DNA of 64,000 nt from Caulobacter rhizosphaerae (GCF_010977555.1 NZ_CP048815.1:2596501-2660500), one strand, 5' to 3'. Shown: positions 50,868 to 60,991, counted from the stretch's first letter. A program made the numbers and translations. The notes: a model not told the origin generated them from the sequence alone.

Positions 50868-51557
50868 TCAGGCCCTGGCCTTGAGCTGGTCGACGACCGC
50901 CTGGCCGACTCCGTGCGCCGACGCCGGGTTCTGGCCGGTGATCAGACGGCCGTCGGTCACAACCTGCTCGGACCAGTTGGGTCCCGCCTGATGCAGCGCG
51001 CCCCGCGCCTTGAGAGTGGTCGCCAGCAGGTAGGGCACAACCTTCGTATAGCCGACCTCGGCCTCCTCCTCGTCGGTGAAAGCGGCAAGCCTCTTGCCGG
51101 CCACCAGGTAACCGCCATCCGACAGGGTGGCGTTCACCAGCGCGGCGGGGCCGTGGCAGACCGCCGAGACGACGCCGCCGGCCTCCCAGATCTCGCGGAT
51201 GACCCGCTGCACGGCCGGATCGTCGGCGAAGTCCCACATCGTGCCGTGGCCGCCGGCGAAGAACACCGCCGAGTAGCGGGACGGATTGAGCTCGCCGAGG
51301 ATCAGCGAGTGGGCGAGCACCTCGCGGAATTCCCGGTCCTTCCAGAAGCGGTCATTGATCGGGTCGCCGAGGTCGAAGAAGTCGATCGGCGGATGGCCGC
51401 CGCGGATCGAGGCAATTTCGACCGGTATGTCGGCGGCCTTGAAGACCTCGAGCGGGTGGGTCAGCTCGACCATCGCGAAGCCGGTGGGCTCGCCGGTGTC
51501 GCCCCGGATCGGGTGGCTGGTGACCACGCAAAGGATCGGCTTGATGGTGTCGGCCAT
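50868..51557 (-). CDS. DJ-1/PfpI-family protein (Hsp31-like)
   Basis: A 229-residue class I glutamine-amidotransferase-like fold: VFFAGGHGTMWDFADDPAV and the nucleophile elbow GVVSAVCHGPAALVNA with catalytic Cys-His. Relatives act as glyoxalase III or deglycase-type stress proteins. The ATG follows AGGAGG at good spacing. The gene clusters with other small stress/detoxification enzymes on the minus strand. Confidence 0.88.
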   Translation of the reverse strand: MADTIKPILCVVTSHPIRGDTGEPTGFAMVELTHPLEVFKAADIPVEIASIRGGHPPIDFFDLGDPINDRFWKDREFREVLAHSLILGELNPSRYSAVFFAGGHGTMWDFADDPAVQRVIREIWEAGGVVSAVCHGPAALVNATLSDGGYLVAGKRLAAFTDEEEAEVGYTKVVPYLLATTLKARGALHQAGPNWSEQVVTDGRLITGQNPASAHGVGQAVVDQLKARA

Positions 51558-51588
51558 GCTCGACCTCCTCGGGATTTGAGTTCGGCTG

Positions 51589-51888
51589 TTAGGTGTTGCC
51601 GGGAGCGAACAGCGACTCCCAGTTCAGGAAGGGACCCAGCGGGATCACCTCCCAATCGAGAAGGCCCGCCTTCGCCAGGGGAAACTCGGCCAGCGCCTTC
51701 CTGGCGGCCTCGACGGACTCTGCCTCGGCGATGATGGCGACGCCGGGACGGTCCTGCCGGAAGTAGATGTCCCGGACGCCGCCGCCCTTGTACATTTGCC
51801 AGGCGTGGCGCGCTTCGTCGGCCATGTGCGGCTGGTACTTCTCGAGAGTCGCGCCCGGCTGGGGAATGTCGAGGCACAGCAGTTTCAT
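51589..51888 (-). CDS. Muconolactone-isomerase-like small protein
   Basis: A 99-residue ferredoxin-like fold protein: LCLDIPQPGATLEKYQPHMA, VRDIYFRQDRPGVAIIAEAE and VEAARKALAEFPLAKAGLLD with EVIPLGPFLNWESLF. This pattern is shared by muconolactone isomerase and YCII-type domains. First gene of the minus-strand run DJ-1 / amidohydrolase / double-CMD / ABM. AAGGAG precedes the ATG. Divergent from the LysR gene at 52169, its likely regulator. Confidence 0.78.
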   Translation of the reverse strand: MKLLCLDIPQPGATLEKYQPHMADEARHAWQMYKGGGVRDIYFRQDRPGVAIIAEAESVEAARKALAEFPLAKAGLLDWEVIPLGPFLNWESLFAPGNT

Positions 51889-52168
51889 GGTCAGGCTCCT
51901 TGGTTGCTTGCGCGGCCGGGCAGGTTGAAACCGCAGCGTGGGCGGCGCCGCGCGCCGGCCGTGCGGGCTGCTCCGCGGAGCGGAGGCCCTGTCGCGCGAG
52001 GGTGGGTTCAGGGGACGCTGAAGAACGGCGCCATCGGCGGTCGTCTCGATAAATCTCTTGCTGGCCGGCGTTGTATCGTAGAATGAGCTTCATCATTGGG
52101 GACTAATTCTCCCGTCTTTGGGTCCTGTTGTTCCGCAATGGGCCGAGCCATCTTTGGAGCGTCGCCAG

Positions 52169-53089
52169 ATGCGTGACCGGTTCGAGGGCGTTCAGATCTT
52201 CGCCGAGGCGGTCGAGGCGGGCAGCTTCGCAAAGGCGGCCGAGCGGCTATCCCTGACGCGATCCGCTGTCGGCAAGTCGATCGCGCGCCTGGAAGAGCGG
52301 CTCGGCGTCCGGCTGTTTCACAGGACCACCCGCACGCAGAGCCTCACCGAGGACGGGCAGCAATATTACGAACGATGCGCGCGGGCGATCGAGGAGCTGC
52401 GGGCCAGCGAGTCGCTCCTGGAGTCGGGCCGCCGCGAGGTGGTCGGCCGGCTCCGGGTGTCGATGCCCGTGCTGTTCGGCCGTCGCTGCGCCGCGCCCAT
52501 CCTGCGCGCCTATGCCCGCCAGCATCCCAAGCTGGAACTCGAGCTCAGCTTCAGCGATCGCCAGGTCGACGTCATCGCCGACTGCTATGACCTGGCGGTC
52601 CGCAACGGGGCTCTCGGCCATGGCTCGGCGCTGCAGGGGCGGCGCCTGGTCAGCCAGCGCAAGGTGCTATGCGCCGCCCCGGCCTATCTGGAGGCGAGGG
52701 GCGGCGCGCCGGGCGCGCTGAGCGACCTTTCGGGGCACGAGCTGCTCACCTATTGGCGCAACGACTATGGCTTGCCGTGGCGCCTGCCCGACGAGGCCGG
52801 CGTCCTGGTGGACGTGCCCGTCAGATCGCGCCTGCGTTTCGATGATCTGGAAGTCGTCGCCGACGCCGCCGTGGAAGCCATGGGCCTGGCCTGGCTGCCC
52901 GACTGGCTGGTCGGTGCGCACGTGGCTGCGGGCCGTCTGGTCGAGCTGTGGGCGGACCGCCCGAGCGCGATGATGGAATGCTACGCCGTATGGCCCGCCA
53001 CGCGGTATCTGCCCCTGCGGTCGCGCCTGGCGATCGATGCGCTGGTCGCCGAGTTACCCAAGCGCCTCGAGGCCGAGACGGCGCCTTGA
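52169..53089 (+). CDS. LysR-type transcriptional regulator
   Basis: A 306-residue regulator: FAEAVEAGSFAKAAERLSLT and RSAVGKSIARLEERLGVRLF form the winged HTH, followed by a PBP2 effector domain of the CrgA-like branch (GRLRVSMPVLFGRRCAAPIL). ATG 52169 is preceded by GGAG; upstream in-frame starts would add 17 residues. It is divergent from the detoxification run across 280 bases, an arrangement in which LysR proteins usually control the opposite operon. Confidence 0.9.
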   Translation: MRDRFEGVQIFAEAVEAGSFAKAAERLSLTRSAVGKSIARLEERLGVRLFHRTTRTQSLTEDGQQYYERCARAIEELRASESLLESGRREVVGRLRVSMPVLFGRRCAAPILRAYARQHPKLELELSFSDRQVDVIADCYDLAVRNGALGHGSALQGRRLVSQRKVLCAAPAYLEARGGAPGALSDLSGHELLTYWRNDYGLPWRLPDEAGVLVDVPVRSRLRFDDLEVVADAAVEAMGLAWLPDWLVGAHVAAGRLVELWADRPSAMMECYAVWPATRYLPLRSRLAIDALVAELPKRLEAETAP

Positions 53090-53222
53090 CGCCCGGGGCC
53101 TCGACGGGGTCGCCTCCGGTCAGCACTCTTTCGACCCCAGGCGTTTCCTAGAGTTTGTGACGGGTCGCAATCACCCGGCGGCCTTCGACGCTGCGATCGG
53201 ACCGCAACGCCGGCGCCGGAAC

Positions 53223-53687
53223 TCAGAAGCCGAAATGGCTGAGGCCGGGGTGATCGTCCGGCCGTCGGCCCAAGGGCCAATGAAACTTCCGATCGGCCTC
53301 GGCGATCGGTTGTTCGTTGATACAGCAGTGACGGACCTGCATCAGGCCGTCCTCGCCGAACTCCCAGTTCTCGTTGCCATAGGCCCGGAACCAATGGCCG
53401 CTGTCGTCGTGGTGCTCGTAGGCGTAGCGCACGGCGATGCGATTGCTGGTAAAGGCCCAGAGTTCCTTGATCAGCCGGTAGTCGAGTTCGCGGTTCCATT
53501 TTCGGGTCAGGAACGCCTCGACCTCAGCCCGGCCGTTCAGGAACTCGGCGCGATTGCGCCAGCGGGTGTCCTCCGTATAGGCCAGGGCGACCTTGGTCGG
53601 GTTGCGGCTGTTCCAGCCGTCTTCGGCGAGCCGGATCTTCTCGATGGCGGTGGCTTCGGTAAACGGCGGCAGCGGGGGGCGTGACAT
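53223..53687 (-). CDS. DUF1348 / SnoaL-like protein
   Basis: A 154-residue NTF2-like fold of the DUF1348 family: [60 protein letters not shown] and [20 protein letters not shown]. The activity is unknown. AGGAGA lies before the ATG. It lies downstream of the flavoprotein-ferredoxin fusion gene on the same strand with a gap of about 60 bases, so co-transcription is likely. Its 3' end converges on the LysR gene. Confidence 0.88.
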   Translation of the reverse strand: MSRPPLPPFTEATAIEKIRLAEDGWNSRNPTKVALAYTEDTRWRNRAEFLNGRAEVEAFLTRKWNRELDYRLIKELWAFTSNRIAVRYAYEHHDDSGHWFRAYGNENWEFGEDGLMQVRHCCINEQPIAEADRKFHWPLGRRPDDHPGLSHFGF

Positions 53688-53746
53688 GGTGGATCTCTCC
53701 TGAAGGGCCTGGATCGGCCCTGTTGGGTTTGCGAGCGGCTCTCGCC

Positions 53747-55807
53747 TCAGAGGGCGAGTTCGATGCGGGGGGCGGCCCCGTCGCTGGAGGCCGCCGGCGC
53801 CGCGCAGCAGATCAGGACCTCGCCTTCGCCGATCGGGGCGGTGGGCGGGGTCAGGTACGAAACTGCGCCTTTGACGAGCCTGGTGCGGCAGGTCCCGCAG
53901 CTGCCGATGCGGCAGCTGTATTCCGGATTGAGGCCCCGCGCCTCGGCCAGTTCCAGCAAGGTCTGGGGACCCGGTGTCCAGCGGGCCTCTTTCAGGGACT
54001 TGGTGAAGATAACGGACACCGGCGTGGTCGCCGGTGGCGGTCCGCCCATCCGAGTGGCGCGTTTCAGCGATGACGGCCCGAAGGCCTCGGTGCGGATCCG
54101 CTCGTCGGGAACCTCGTCCCCGCGCAGCCCGTCGTAGAGAGTCTGGATGAAGGGCGACGGTCCGCACAGGTAGTAGTCATAGTCGCCCGGTCGCAGGTGA
54201 CGAGACAGCCTCGCCAGGTCGAGACGGCCTTCGGCCTCGAAGTCGATCCCGGCTTGCGCGCCGTCGGTGTCGCTGAGCACGCGGATAATGGTCACCGAGC
54301 CCTCTGCGGCGGCCGCGAGTTGGGCGAGCTCGGCGTCGAAGGCGCGATCGGCTTTCGAATGGGCGCTGTAGAAGAAGACGGTCGGGCGAACATGCCGGGT
54401 ACGCAGGCCCTCGTAGACCAGGTGGCGCAGCATGGCGATCAGCGGCGTGACGCCGACGCCGGCGCCGAGCATCACCGCCAGGCGCTCGGCGTCCGGATCG
54501 ATGGTGAAGGCCCCGTCCGGCGCGCGGACCTCGAGGACATCGCCGACCCGCACGTGGTCGTGCAGATGCTGGGAAACCGCCCCGTCGCGTTTGACGCTGA
54601 TGCGGTAGATCCCGTCCGACGGCGCGACCGAAAGCGTGTAGGTCCGGATCACCGGCTTGTCGGCGCCCGGCAGGGTGAGGCGGAGCGGCAGGTGCTGCCC
54701 GGCCCGGTGCGCCAGCAACCCGGCCCCGTCGTCGGGCTCAAGGTAGAACGAACGGATCGTGCGGCTTTCGTCGACGATCCTGGAGACCTTGAACGGCCGC
54801 CAGCGCGCCTTCAGCTCGACGGCCTTGAGACGGTCGGCGGTCTGGGTCCAGTCGCCGGTCATGAGCGCGTTGGGCGACCAGCCGTTCGCCTCGAACGCCC
54901 AGCGCAAGGGCAGGGCGTTGCGCCGACGGATCACGCGGCGGGGCCGGAAGGTCCATAGGCGTTCCGCCCCCTGGAAGGCGGCGATCTCGGGCGAGTCGAG
55001 CACGACCTCGGCCTCGCCGGTCATCTGCAGCAGGTCGCCGCTCTCGAAGTCGACGAACACCAGCCCCGCCTTGCCGTTGAGCAGGATGTTGCCGAGGGTG
55101 GCGAAGAACAGATTGCCGGCGAAGTCGGGGATGGTCAGCACCCCGTCGTCGCCGACCCGGACGAAACCGGCCCTGCCGCCCCGGTGAGAGACGTCCACCT
55201 GCCGCCGGTCGTCCCGCTCGGCGTAGGAGGCGACGTAGAAGGTGTCGGCCCCCGCGATCATGGCCCGCGCCTCGGCGTCGAGGGTGTCGCGTTCCTCGAC
55301 CAGGACCGGCGCCGGCGACTTCGGGTCGCGCACGAAGCTGTAGTCCCGCAGCTGGATGTATTGCGGACAGTTGCCGAAGCTCTGCTCGACCTCCACCCGC
55401 AGCTCGGCCGGGCTCGCGATGGCGATGACGCCGTTCATGCGGTTGCGTCGACGGGTGTGCAGCTCGATGCCCAGCAGGCCGATCGCGTCGCCTTCGGCCA
55501 GGCCTTCCGCGGCTGGGTCGCTGGCCTCGCGCCGGGCGCCGATGTCCAGCGACTTGTCGGTGGGAGAGCGCATGAAGCCGGGCTCGCCGGCCAACAGCGT
55601 GGCCCACGGCGCGCCGGCGTGATCGACCGCGCCAACGACGACGAAAGGTATGCGGCTATAGAACTCGCGGTGCTGTTCCGGCATGAAGTCGCGGATCACC
55701 CGCCTACCCAAGTCCTCCATCCGATCGGAGACGCCCGCCATCTCCTGAAGGGCCTTCTCGCCGGCGTGCCAGGGGGCCAGTTTCGTCTGCGGGACATGGG
55801 TGCTCAT
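53747..55807 (-). CDS. PNPOx-like / flavin reductase / 2Fe-2S ferredoxin fusion
   Basis: A 686-residue three-part redox protein. Residues about 40-300 form a pyridoxamine-phosphate-oxidase-like flavin barrel ([40 protein letters not shown]). Residues about 335-570 are a ferredoxin-NADP reductase module (RTYTLSVAP for flavin, [16 protein letters not shown] and YYLCGPSPF for NAD(P)H). The C-terminus is a plant-type [2Fe-2S] ferredoxin with CRIGSCGTC and a fourth ligand in LICC. It can pass electrons from NAD(P)H through flavin and iron-sulfur to an unknown acceptor, perhaps in detoxification. Confidence 0.9.
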   Translation of the reverse strand: MSTHVPQTKLAPWHAGEKALQEMAGVSDRMEDLGRRVIRDFMPEQHREFYSRIPFVVVGAVDHAGAPWATLLAGEPGFMRSPTDKSLDIGARREASDPAAEGLAEGDAIGLLGIELHTRRRNRMNGVIAIASPAELRVEVEQSFGNCPQYIQLRDYSFVRDPKSPAPVLVEERDTLDAEARAMIAGADTFYVASYAERDDRRQVDVSHRGGRAGFVRVGDDGVLTIPDFAGNLFFATLGNILLNGKAGLVFVDFESGDLLQMTGEAEVVLDSPEIAAFQGAERLWTFRPRRVIRRRNALPLRWAFEANGWSPNALMTGDWTQTADRLKAVELKARWRPFKVSRIVDESRTIRSFYLEPDDGAGLLAHRAGQHLPLRLTLPGADKPVIRTYTLSVAPSDGIYRISVKRDGAVSQHLHDHVRVGDVLEVRAPDGAFTIDPDAERLAVMLGAGVGVTPLIAMLRHLVYEGLRTRHVRPTVFFYSAHSKADRAFDAELAQLAAAAEGSVTIIRVLSDTDGAQAGIDFEAEGRLDLARLSRHLRPGDYDYYLCGPSPFIQTLYDGLRGDEVPDERIRTEAFGPSSLKRATRMGGPPPATTPVSVIFTKSLKEARWTPGPQTLLELAEARGLNPEYSCRIGSCGTCRTRLVKGAVSYLTPPTAPIGEGEVLICCAAPAASSDGAAPRIELAL

Positions 55808-55863
55808 GACGGACCTGTCGGGTTGGCAGGCCGGCGCGCTTCGCGGCGCGTTCGGCCCTGGGG

Positions 55864-55947
55864 TCAGGCGGCGGCGGAGAGGCCGACCGGCGTCTCGACG
55901 AACGGGACGATGCGAGTGGCCGACAGGGGGTGATGGTAGAGCTTCAT
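55864..55947 (-). pseudogene. Glutathione S-transferase, N-terminal fragment
   Basis: The minus strand reads MKLYHHPLSATRIVPFVETP followed by a stop after 27 residues. The opening MKLYHHPLS is the typical first beta-strand and turn of a GST thioredoxin fold; everything after about residue 12 is lost. No full GST gene is nearby. Together with the hydrolase fragment at 56098 it marks a deletion-prone junction. Confidence 0.45.
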
Positions 55948-56097
55948 GATCTGGGCCCTGAATGTCTGGAGCGCCCGATCCCGAGGCGCGAAGCCAAGGT
56001 GGCGCTGTTGTCGGATGATGAGAATGGCCCGCCGAGACACTTCATTATTGTCAAAACTGGAACAATCTCGGCGACCCTCCGGCGCGACGGGGTCGGC

Positions 56098-56304
56098 TCA
56101 GCGCGCGCCGCCGTCGCCGACCTCGCGATCCAGGAAGTCGTGGATCATCGGGGCGATGACGCTGAACCTGTCCTCGGGGTCGAAGTGGCCGGTGTCGAGG
56201 ATGCGCATCTCCACCTTGGGCAGGGCGCGCATGCAAGTATGGGCGCCGGCTTCGGGGAAGATCTCGTCGTTCTTGCCCCAGACGATCAACGTCGGCGGCT
56301 GCCG
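56098..56304 (-). pseudogene. Alpha/beta hydrolase, C-terminal fragment
   Basis: About 68 codons read PPTLIVWGKNDEIFPEAG, then LPKVEMRILDTGHFDPED and an IAPMIHDFLD helix: the last strand with the acid residue and the catalytic-histidine loop (TGHF) of an alpha/beta hydrolase. The nucleophile and all upstream parts are absent; the fragment starts about 18 bases from the stop of the downstream kinase gene. It has no start codon of its own. Confidence 0.65.
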
Positions 56305-56321
56305 GCGGTTTCGGGACGTCG

Positions 56322-57926
56322 CTAGCCCACCGCCAGCCTTAGCGCGCGGCTGAGGTCGGCGATGGAGATCGGCTTGCGCAGGACGGCGGCGGCTTCGATC
56401 TGGTCCAGGGCCAGGGAGTCCGCATAGCCGCTCAAGAAAACGATCGGGAGATGCGGATGAGACGCCTGGGCGCGGCGTGCGACTTCCGCGCCGGTCATGC
56501 CCGGCATCGCATAGTCCAGCACCACGGCGTCGGGCGTCTCCGTCTCCAGTTGGGCCAGTCCCGAAGGACCGTCCGACGCCCAACGCACGAGGAAGCCTTC
56601 GCTGGCCAAGGCTTCGCAAAGACTGTCGCGGACATGACGATCGTCGTCGACGACCAGCACGCGAAGGCCGTCTCGCTGCGTCGCGACCGGTTCCGGCGGC
56701 GCTTCGACGCGCAGGGCGGGAGGTTCGGTTCGCGGGAGCCAAACGCGCACCCGGGTTCCCTCGCCTGGAGCGCTGTCGATCTCGCAGTCGCCGCCGCACT
56801 GGCGCGCGAAGCCATGGACCTGCGCCAAGCCCAGGCCGGTTCCGGAGCCTGTCCTCGTTGTGAAAAAGGGCTCTGTTGCGCGCGCCAGAACCTCCGACGT
56901 CATACCGACGCCGGTGTCGGCGACTTCAAGGATGATCCGGTCGGGCTCAAGGTGCGTGCTCAGGCGCACCACGCCGCCATCGGGCAAGGCCTCGCGCGCA
57001 TTGACGATCAGGTTCAGCGCGGCCAGCTCCAGTTGCGTGGCGTCGGTGCTGGCCCAGGCGCCCTCGGCCTTGAGGCTCACCTCGAGATCGACGCCCGGAC
57101 CCAGCGCCTGGCGCAGGAGCGGGTCGCTGCGCCGCAAGGTCGCGTCGACTTCCTGCGGCTCCAGGCGCAGCCGCTGGGTCCGGGAAAACGCGAGGAGCTG
57201 GCCGGTGACCTTCGCGCCGCGACTGGCCGCTTCGAGGGCGTTGTCGACGAACCGCCGGCACGGTTCGGCCTCCGACGGCAGCTTGCGCTGCAGCAGCTCC
57301 AGATTGCCGATCACCGCGGCGAGCAGATTGTTGAAATCGTGGGCGACGCCGCCGGTAAGACGACCGATGGCCTCGATCTTCTGGGCCTGCATCAGCGCCT
57401 GTTCGGCCTTGAGGCGTTCCGCGGCCTGGCGATCGACCTCCTCAAGCGCGTGCTCCAGTTCCGCCGTGCGAGCCCGCACGCTCTGTTCCAGCTGGTCGTT
57501 CTCGCGCCGCAGCCGGCCAAGGGTGCGCGCGCTGGCCAGGATGGGCAGCAGGTTACTGAGCTTGAGCGGCTTGAGGACATAGTCGACAGCGCCGCTGCGC
57601 ATCGACTCCACCGCCGAGGCGATCGAGCCTTCCCCGGTCATGATGACGCCGGAAAGGTGGGGGTCGCGCTCGTGGGCCCTTTGCAGCAGCTCGACGCCAG
57701 TGGTCGAAGGCATCATCAGGTCGGTCAGCAGCACGTCGAACGCGCCAGGCGTGATCGCCTCCAGCGCGTCGTCTGGATGGGTGAAGCCGGCGACGTCGAA
57801 GCCTTGGCCTCCCAGCGTCACGCGAAGGGCCTGAAGGTTGGCGGCCTCGTCGTCGACGATCAGGATACGCGTCCGTCGATCGTCGTCGTCTGAGGGGGGG
57901 CGGGGTTCGACCATGGGGCGGCTCAT
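56322..57926 (-). CDS. Hybrid histidine kinase, REC-HisKA-HATPase-REC
   Basis: A 534-residue soluble protein. The N-terminal receiver (ILIVDDEAANLQALRVTLGG, VLLTDLMMPSTTG, DYVLKPLKLSNL) is followed by a coiled coil, an H-box LTGGVAHDFNNLLAAVIGNL, an ATPase domain (NLIVNAREALPDG, FFTTRTGSGTGLGLAQVHGF) and a second receiver (RVLVVDDDRHVRDSL, AVVLDYAMPGMTG). The double-receiver layout suggests a relay node receiving phosphate from another kinase. It overlaps the upstream hybrid kinase gene by 4 bases (ATGA), so that kinase is the likely partner. Confidence 0.9.
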   Translation of the reverse strand: MSRPMVEPRPPSDDDDRRTRILIVDDEAANLQALRVTLGGQGFDVAGFTHPDDALEAITPGAFDVLLTDLMMPSTTGVELLQRAHERDPHLSGVIMTGEGSIASAVESMRSGAVDYVLKPLKLSNLLPILASARTLGRLRRENDQLEQSVRARTAELEHALEEVDRQAAERLKAEQALMQAQKIEAIGRLTGGVAHDFNNLLAAVIGNLELLQRKLPSEAEPCRRFVDNALEAASRGAKVTGQLLAFSRTQRLRLEPQEVDATLRRSDPLLRQALGPGVDLEVSLKAEGAWASTDATQLELAALNLIVNAREALPDGGVVRLSTHLEPDRIILEVADTGVGMTSEVLARATEPFFTTRTGSGTGLGLAQVHGFARQCGGDCEIDSAPGEGTRVRVWLPRTEPPALRVEAPPEPVATQRDGLRVLVVDDDRHVRDSLCEALASEGFLVRWASDGPSGLAQLETETPDAVVLDYAMPGMTGAEVARRAQASHPHLPIVFLSGYADSLALDQIEAAAVLRKPISIADLSRALRLAVG

Positions 57927-60871
57927 GTCGTGAAGCGGGCGAGGGCCGCGCGGAGCTCGCGCAGCTTGGGCGGCTTGCTCAGCACCAGATCAATATGGGG
58001 CGGGACGTCGTCGTCGGCGAGCAGTCCCTGGCCCCAGCCCGTGAGCAGGATCACCGGCGTCGTAGCCGACAGCCCCTTGATCGCGGCCGCCACGCGACGG
58101 CCGTCGACATAGGGCATGCCCAGGTCCGTGAAGACGGCGTCGAAGCGGTCGCCGCCCTGGCTGGCCTCGAAGGCTTCGATTCCCGCGCCGCCGCCATTGG
58201 CGATGGTCACGACATGGCCGTCGTTTTCCAGGGCGTCGCTCAGGGCCTTGAGCAGAACGGGGTCGTCGTCCACCAGCAGCAGGCGCAACCGCCGCCGTGG
58301 AACAGCCGCCGGAGTTGTCGGAGCGGCGCGATCATCCGCCGCCCGGGCGAAGGTCAGCGAGATCGTCGCGCCGGCGCCGGGCGAGGACAGGACGTCCAGT
58401 TCAGCGCCGTGGCGCTGAGCGACCCCATAGACCATGGCCAGACCCAATCCGGTGCCGCGTTCGCCCTTGGTCGTGAAGAAGGGTTCGAGACATCGCCGAC
58501 GGGCCTCGGCGTCCATGCCGATTCCGTTGTCCGCGACGCTGACCCGCACGGCGTCGCCGACGTCCGTGGCCAGCCGGGCGGTGTTCACCGTCAGGACGCC
58601 GCCGTCGGGCATGGCGTCGATGGCGTTGAACACCAGATTGACCAGGGCTTCGCGGATCTCGCTGGCCACGCCCATCACCGCCGGCAGGTCGTCGGCCAGA
58701 GCGGTCTCCACCTTGATGACGACGCCGCGCTGCATGGCCATGTCGTTCCACCGCGCCCGGGTGAGTTCCAGCACCTGGCCGACGAGCTGGTTCAGCTGGA
58801 CGGGCTCGGTCTCCAACTGGGTTTCACGCAGCCTGTAGAACTCGCGCATCTTGCCGATTGTCTGGCCCACGTCCTCGACGGCGCGACGGATGATCTCCAA
58901 CTGGCCGCGTCCCGCAGCGCTGAGGCCCGGTTCGGTCTCGATCATCGCTTCGGTATAGAGCGAGACGGGCGACAGCGCGTTGTTGATGTCGTGGGCGATG
59001 CCGCTGGCCATCTGGCCCAGCGCCTTCAGTCGCTCCTGCTGCAGGATCGCCTGCTGGGATTGGCGCAGGTCGTCATAGGCCGCCTGTAGCGCGCTGTGCA
59101 GCTGGGCCTGGTGGGCGGCCAAGGCGACGTGCTCGCTCAGCTGACGCAGGAACTCGCACTCGGCGCTGACGAAGGCGTTCGGCTGGAAGCGGGCCACGAC
59201 CAGTACGCCGAACACCTTGCTCTCGACCTGCAGGGGCGCGCAGACCATCGATCCCAGGCCGCCGCCCGCGAGCCGTCTTGGGAACGGGAAGGGGACCTGG
59301 GCGATGTCCGGCTCGTAGACCAGGCGGCCTCGAACGCACTGGGAGAGGCCGTTCTCGTCGATGTCGACCTGGGCGCGTTCCGGCATGGCCAGTTCGAGCG
59401 CCAGGGCCTGGCTGTTGACCCCGACAGCAGCGACCGTCAGCGCACGCTCCAGGTCATCGTAGAGGCAAAGACACGCGAAATCGGCCGGCAGCTGGTCCTC
59501 GATGCTCCGCACGACGACCTGGAAGATGCTCTGGTTGTCCTGCCGCTCGCCGATGGCGCGGGTGATCTCGTCCAGCAGGCCCATTCGCTGCAACTGTGTG
59601 TGCAGCTTGGCCTCGGCGTCCTTGCGCTCGGTGATGTCGGTCGAGATGCCGAATACCGCGTAGACTTGGCCGGTTTCGTCGCGCAGGGGGGACTTCACCG
59701 AGATGTAGGCGTGGGGGCCGTCGTCGTGCGGGGCGCTTTCTTCCTCGGTCAGCGGCTGGTCGGCCGCGGCGACGCGGACGTCCATGGTGCGGAACGCGTC
59801 GGCGATCTCCAGCGGAAAGATGTCGTGATCCGTGCGCCCGACCATCGCGTCCCGGTCGATGTGGAAGATGTCGCCGTAGCGACGATTGACCATCAGATAC
59901 CGGCCGTCGAGATCCTTGACGTAGATGACGGCGGGCGAGTTTTCGACCACCGCCTCCAGCAGGCGCTGTCCCTTCTGGCGCGCCTGCGTCTCGGCTTCCA
60001 GTTGGGCGGTCCGCTCGGCCACGCGCTGGTCCAGCTCGGCGTTCAGCTGCGACAGGGCGGTCTCGACGCGGACACGATCGCCCATGTCGCGCGACGCCGT
60101 CTGGAACAGGAAGAACAGCAGGGTAAGCTCGCCGGCCATCTTGCCCAGGTGCGAGGCCATCGCCGGCGCGTCGGCGGGAGAGCGGGAATAGAGGATCAGG
60201 GCGTTGGCGGCGGCCAGGATGACGGCGGTCATCGGCAGCGCCCGGACGACCCGGTCGCGGTCCGCCAGGCGCCACGCCAACAAGCCCGCCGCGATCCAGA
60301 ACATAGGCGCCAGGATCAGCGTGGGCCGGGTGATCCCCAGTGGACCCGGCGGCAGATAGGTCGGCAGCCGCTGGTAGACGGCGAACAGCACGATGGCGGT
60401 CGCCAGGACCGCCGAGGCGAACGTCGCCAGGCCAGAGCGCCTCGTCGTGGGCCAGAGCAGGGCTCCGATCACCCCGAGGGGCAGCAGGTGGGACGGCGGC
60501 GGCCAGGTCGACGGCCGCAGCACCCCGCTGGAGGCCTTGATCGGAGCCAGGGGCCCCGACCACTCGACGGTCACCAGGACATGGACCATCTCCATGGCGA
60601 AGGTCGCCAGGAAAACGAGGGCGAGCCGCCTGGCGATATGGCCGCCTTCGCGCTGTCCGGCGCCCCACAGCTTCAGCGCCAGAATCCCCGACAGCAGCCC
60701 CACGCCCGTATCGAGGATGGTGTGAAGGTTCGGGTAGGTCCCGGGCTTGCTGGCCAGCAGCAGGCCGCCGATGAGGCCAAAGACGACCAGTATGACGACT
60801 GCGGGGCGAGAAGGTCGCGCCAACCCCGCAGCGTCCGGTCCCAGGGTTCCTGCTGGCGTGGGGTCGGCCAA
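57923..60871 (-). CDS. Membrane hybrid histidine kinase, MASE-like-PAS-GAF-HisKA-REC
   Basis: A 982-residue sensor kinase. About seven hydrophobic segments between residues 25 and 265 form a MASE-like membrane sensor. A PAS domain (AVVENSPAVIYVKDLDGRYL to GISTDITERKD), a GAF domain, the H-box MASGIAHDINNALSPVSLYT, an ATPase domain (NLVFNAIDAMPDG, FFTTKGERGTGLGLAMVYGV) and a C-terminal receiver (LLLVDDDPVLLKAL, AVFTDLGMPYVDG) follow. The start is TTG 60871, with GGGGAG 5 bases upstream. Its 4-base overlap with the next hybrid kinase suggests a shared phosphorelay. Proximity to nitrate-transport genes is suggestive only. Confidence 0.9.
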   Translation of the reverse strand: MADPTPAGTLGPDAAGLARPSRPAVVILVVFGLIGGLLLASKPGTYPNLHTILDTGVGLLSGILALKLWGAGQREGGHIARRLALVFLATFAMEMVHVLVTVEWSGPLAPIKASSGVLRPSTWPPPSHLLPLGVIGALLWPTTRRSGLATFASAVLATAIVLFAVYQRLPTYLPPGPLGITRPTLILAPMFWIAAGLLAWRLADRDRVVRALPMTAVILAAANALILYSRSPADAPAMASHLGKMAGELTLLFFLFQTASRDMGDRVRVETALSQLNAELDQRVAERTAQLEAETQARQKGQRLLEAVVENSPAVIYVKDLDGRYLMVNRRYGDIFHIDRDAMVGRTDHDIFPLEIADAFRTMDVRVAAADQPLTEEESAPHDDGPHAYISVKSPLRDETGQVYAVFGISTDITERKDAEAKLHTQLQRMGLLDEITRAIGERQDNQSIFQVVVRSIEDQLPADFACLCLYDDLERALTVAAVGVNSQALALELAMPERAQVDIDENGLSQCVRGRLVYEPDIAQVPFPFPRRLAGGGLGSMVCAPLQVESKVFGVLVVARFQPNAFVSAECEFLRQLSEHVALAAHQAQLHSALQAAYDDLRQSQQAILQQERLKALGQMASGIAHDINNALSPVSLYTEAMIETEPGLSAAGRGQLEIIRRAVEDVGQTIGKMREFYRLRETQLETEPVQLNQLVGQVLELTRARWNDMAMQRGVVIKVETALADDLPAVMGVASEIREALVNLVFNAIDAMPDGGVLTVNTARLATDVGDAVRVSVADNGIGMDAEARRRCLEPFFTTKGERGTGLGLAMVYGVAQRHGAELDVLSSPGAGATISLTFARAADDRAAPTTPAAVPRRRLRLLLVDDDPVLLKALSDALENDGHVVTIANGGGAGIEAFEASQGGDRFDAVFTDLGMPYVDGRRVAAAIKGLSATTPVILLTGWGQGLLADDDVPPHIDLVLSKPPKLRELRAALARFTT

Positions 60872-60991
60872 GGCGCTCCCCGAGCTGAACTACGAGGCCG
60901 ATAGTCGTATCTCAACTGTGGTCGCGCGCAACCCACGATAGCGCCGCCGGGCCGCGGCGGAATTCGCCCGTAACGCCGGTCGGCCTCTCCT

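Noticed and set aside
59096..60904. 600-codon plus-strand frame opposite the membrane hybrid kinase
   Set aside because: Gln/Gly/Arg-rich shadow of the kinase gene, with no ribosome site.
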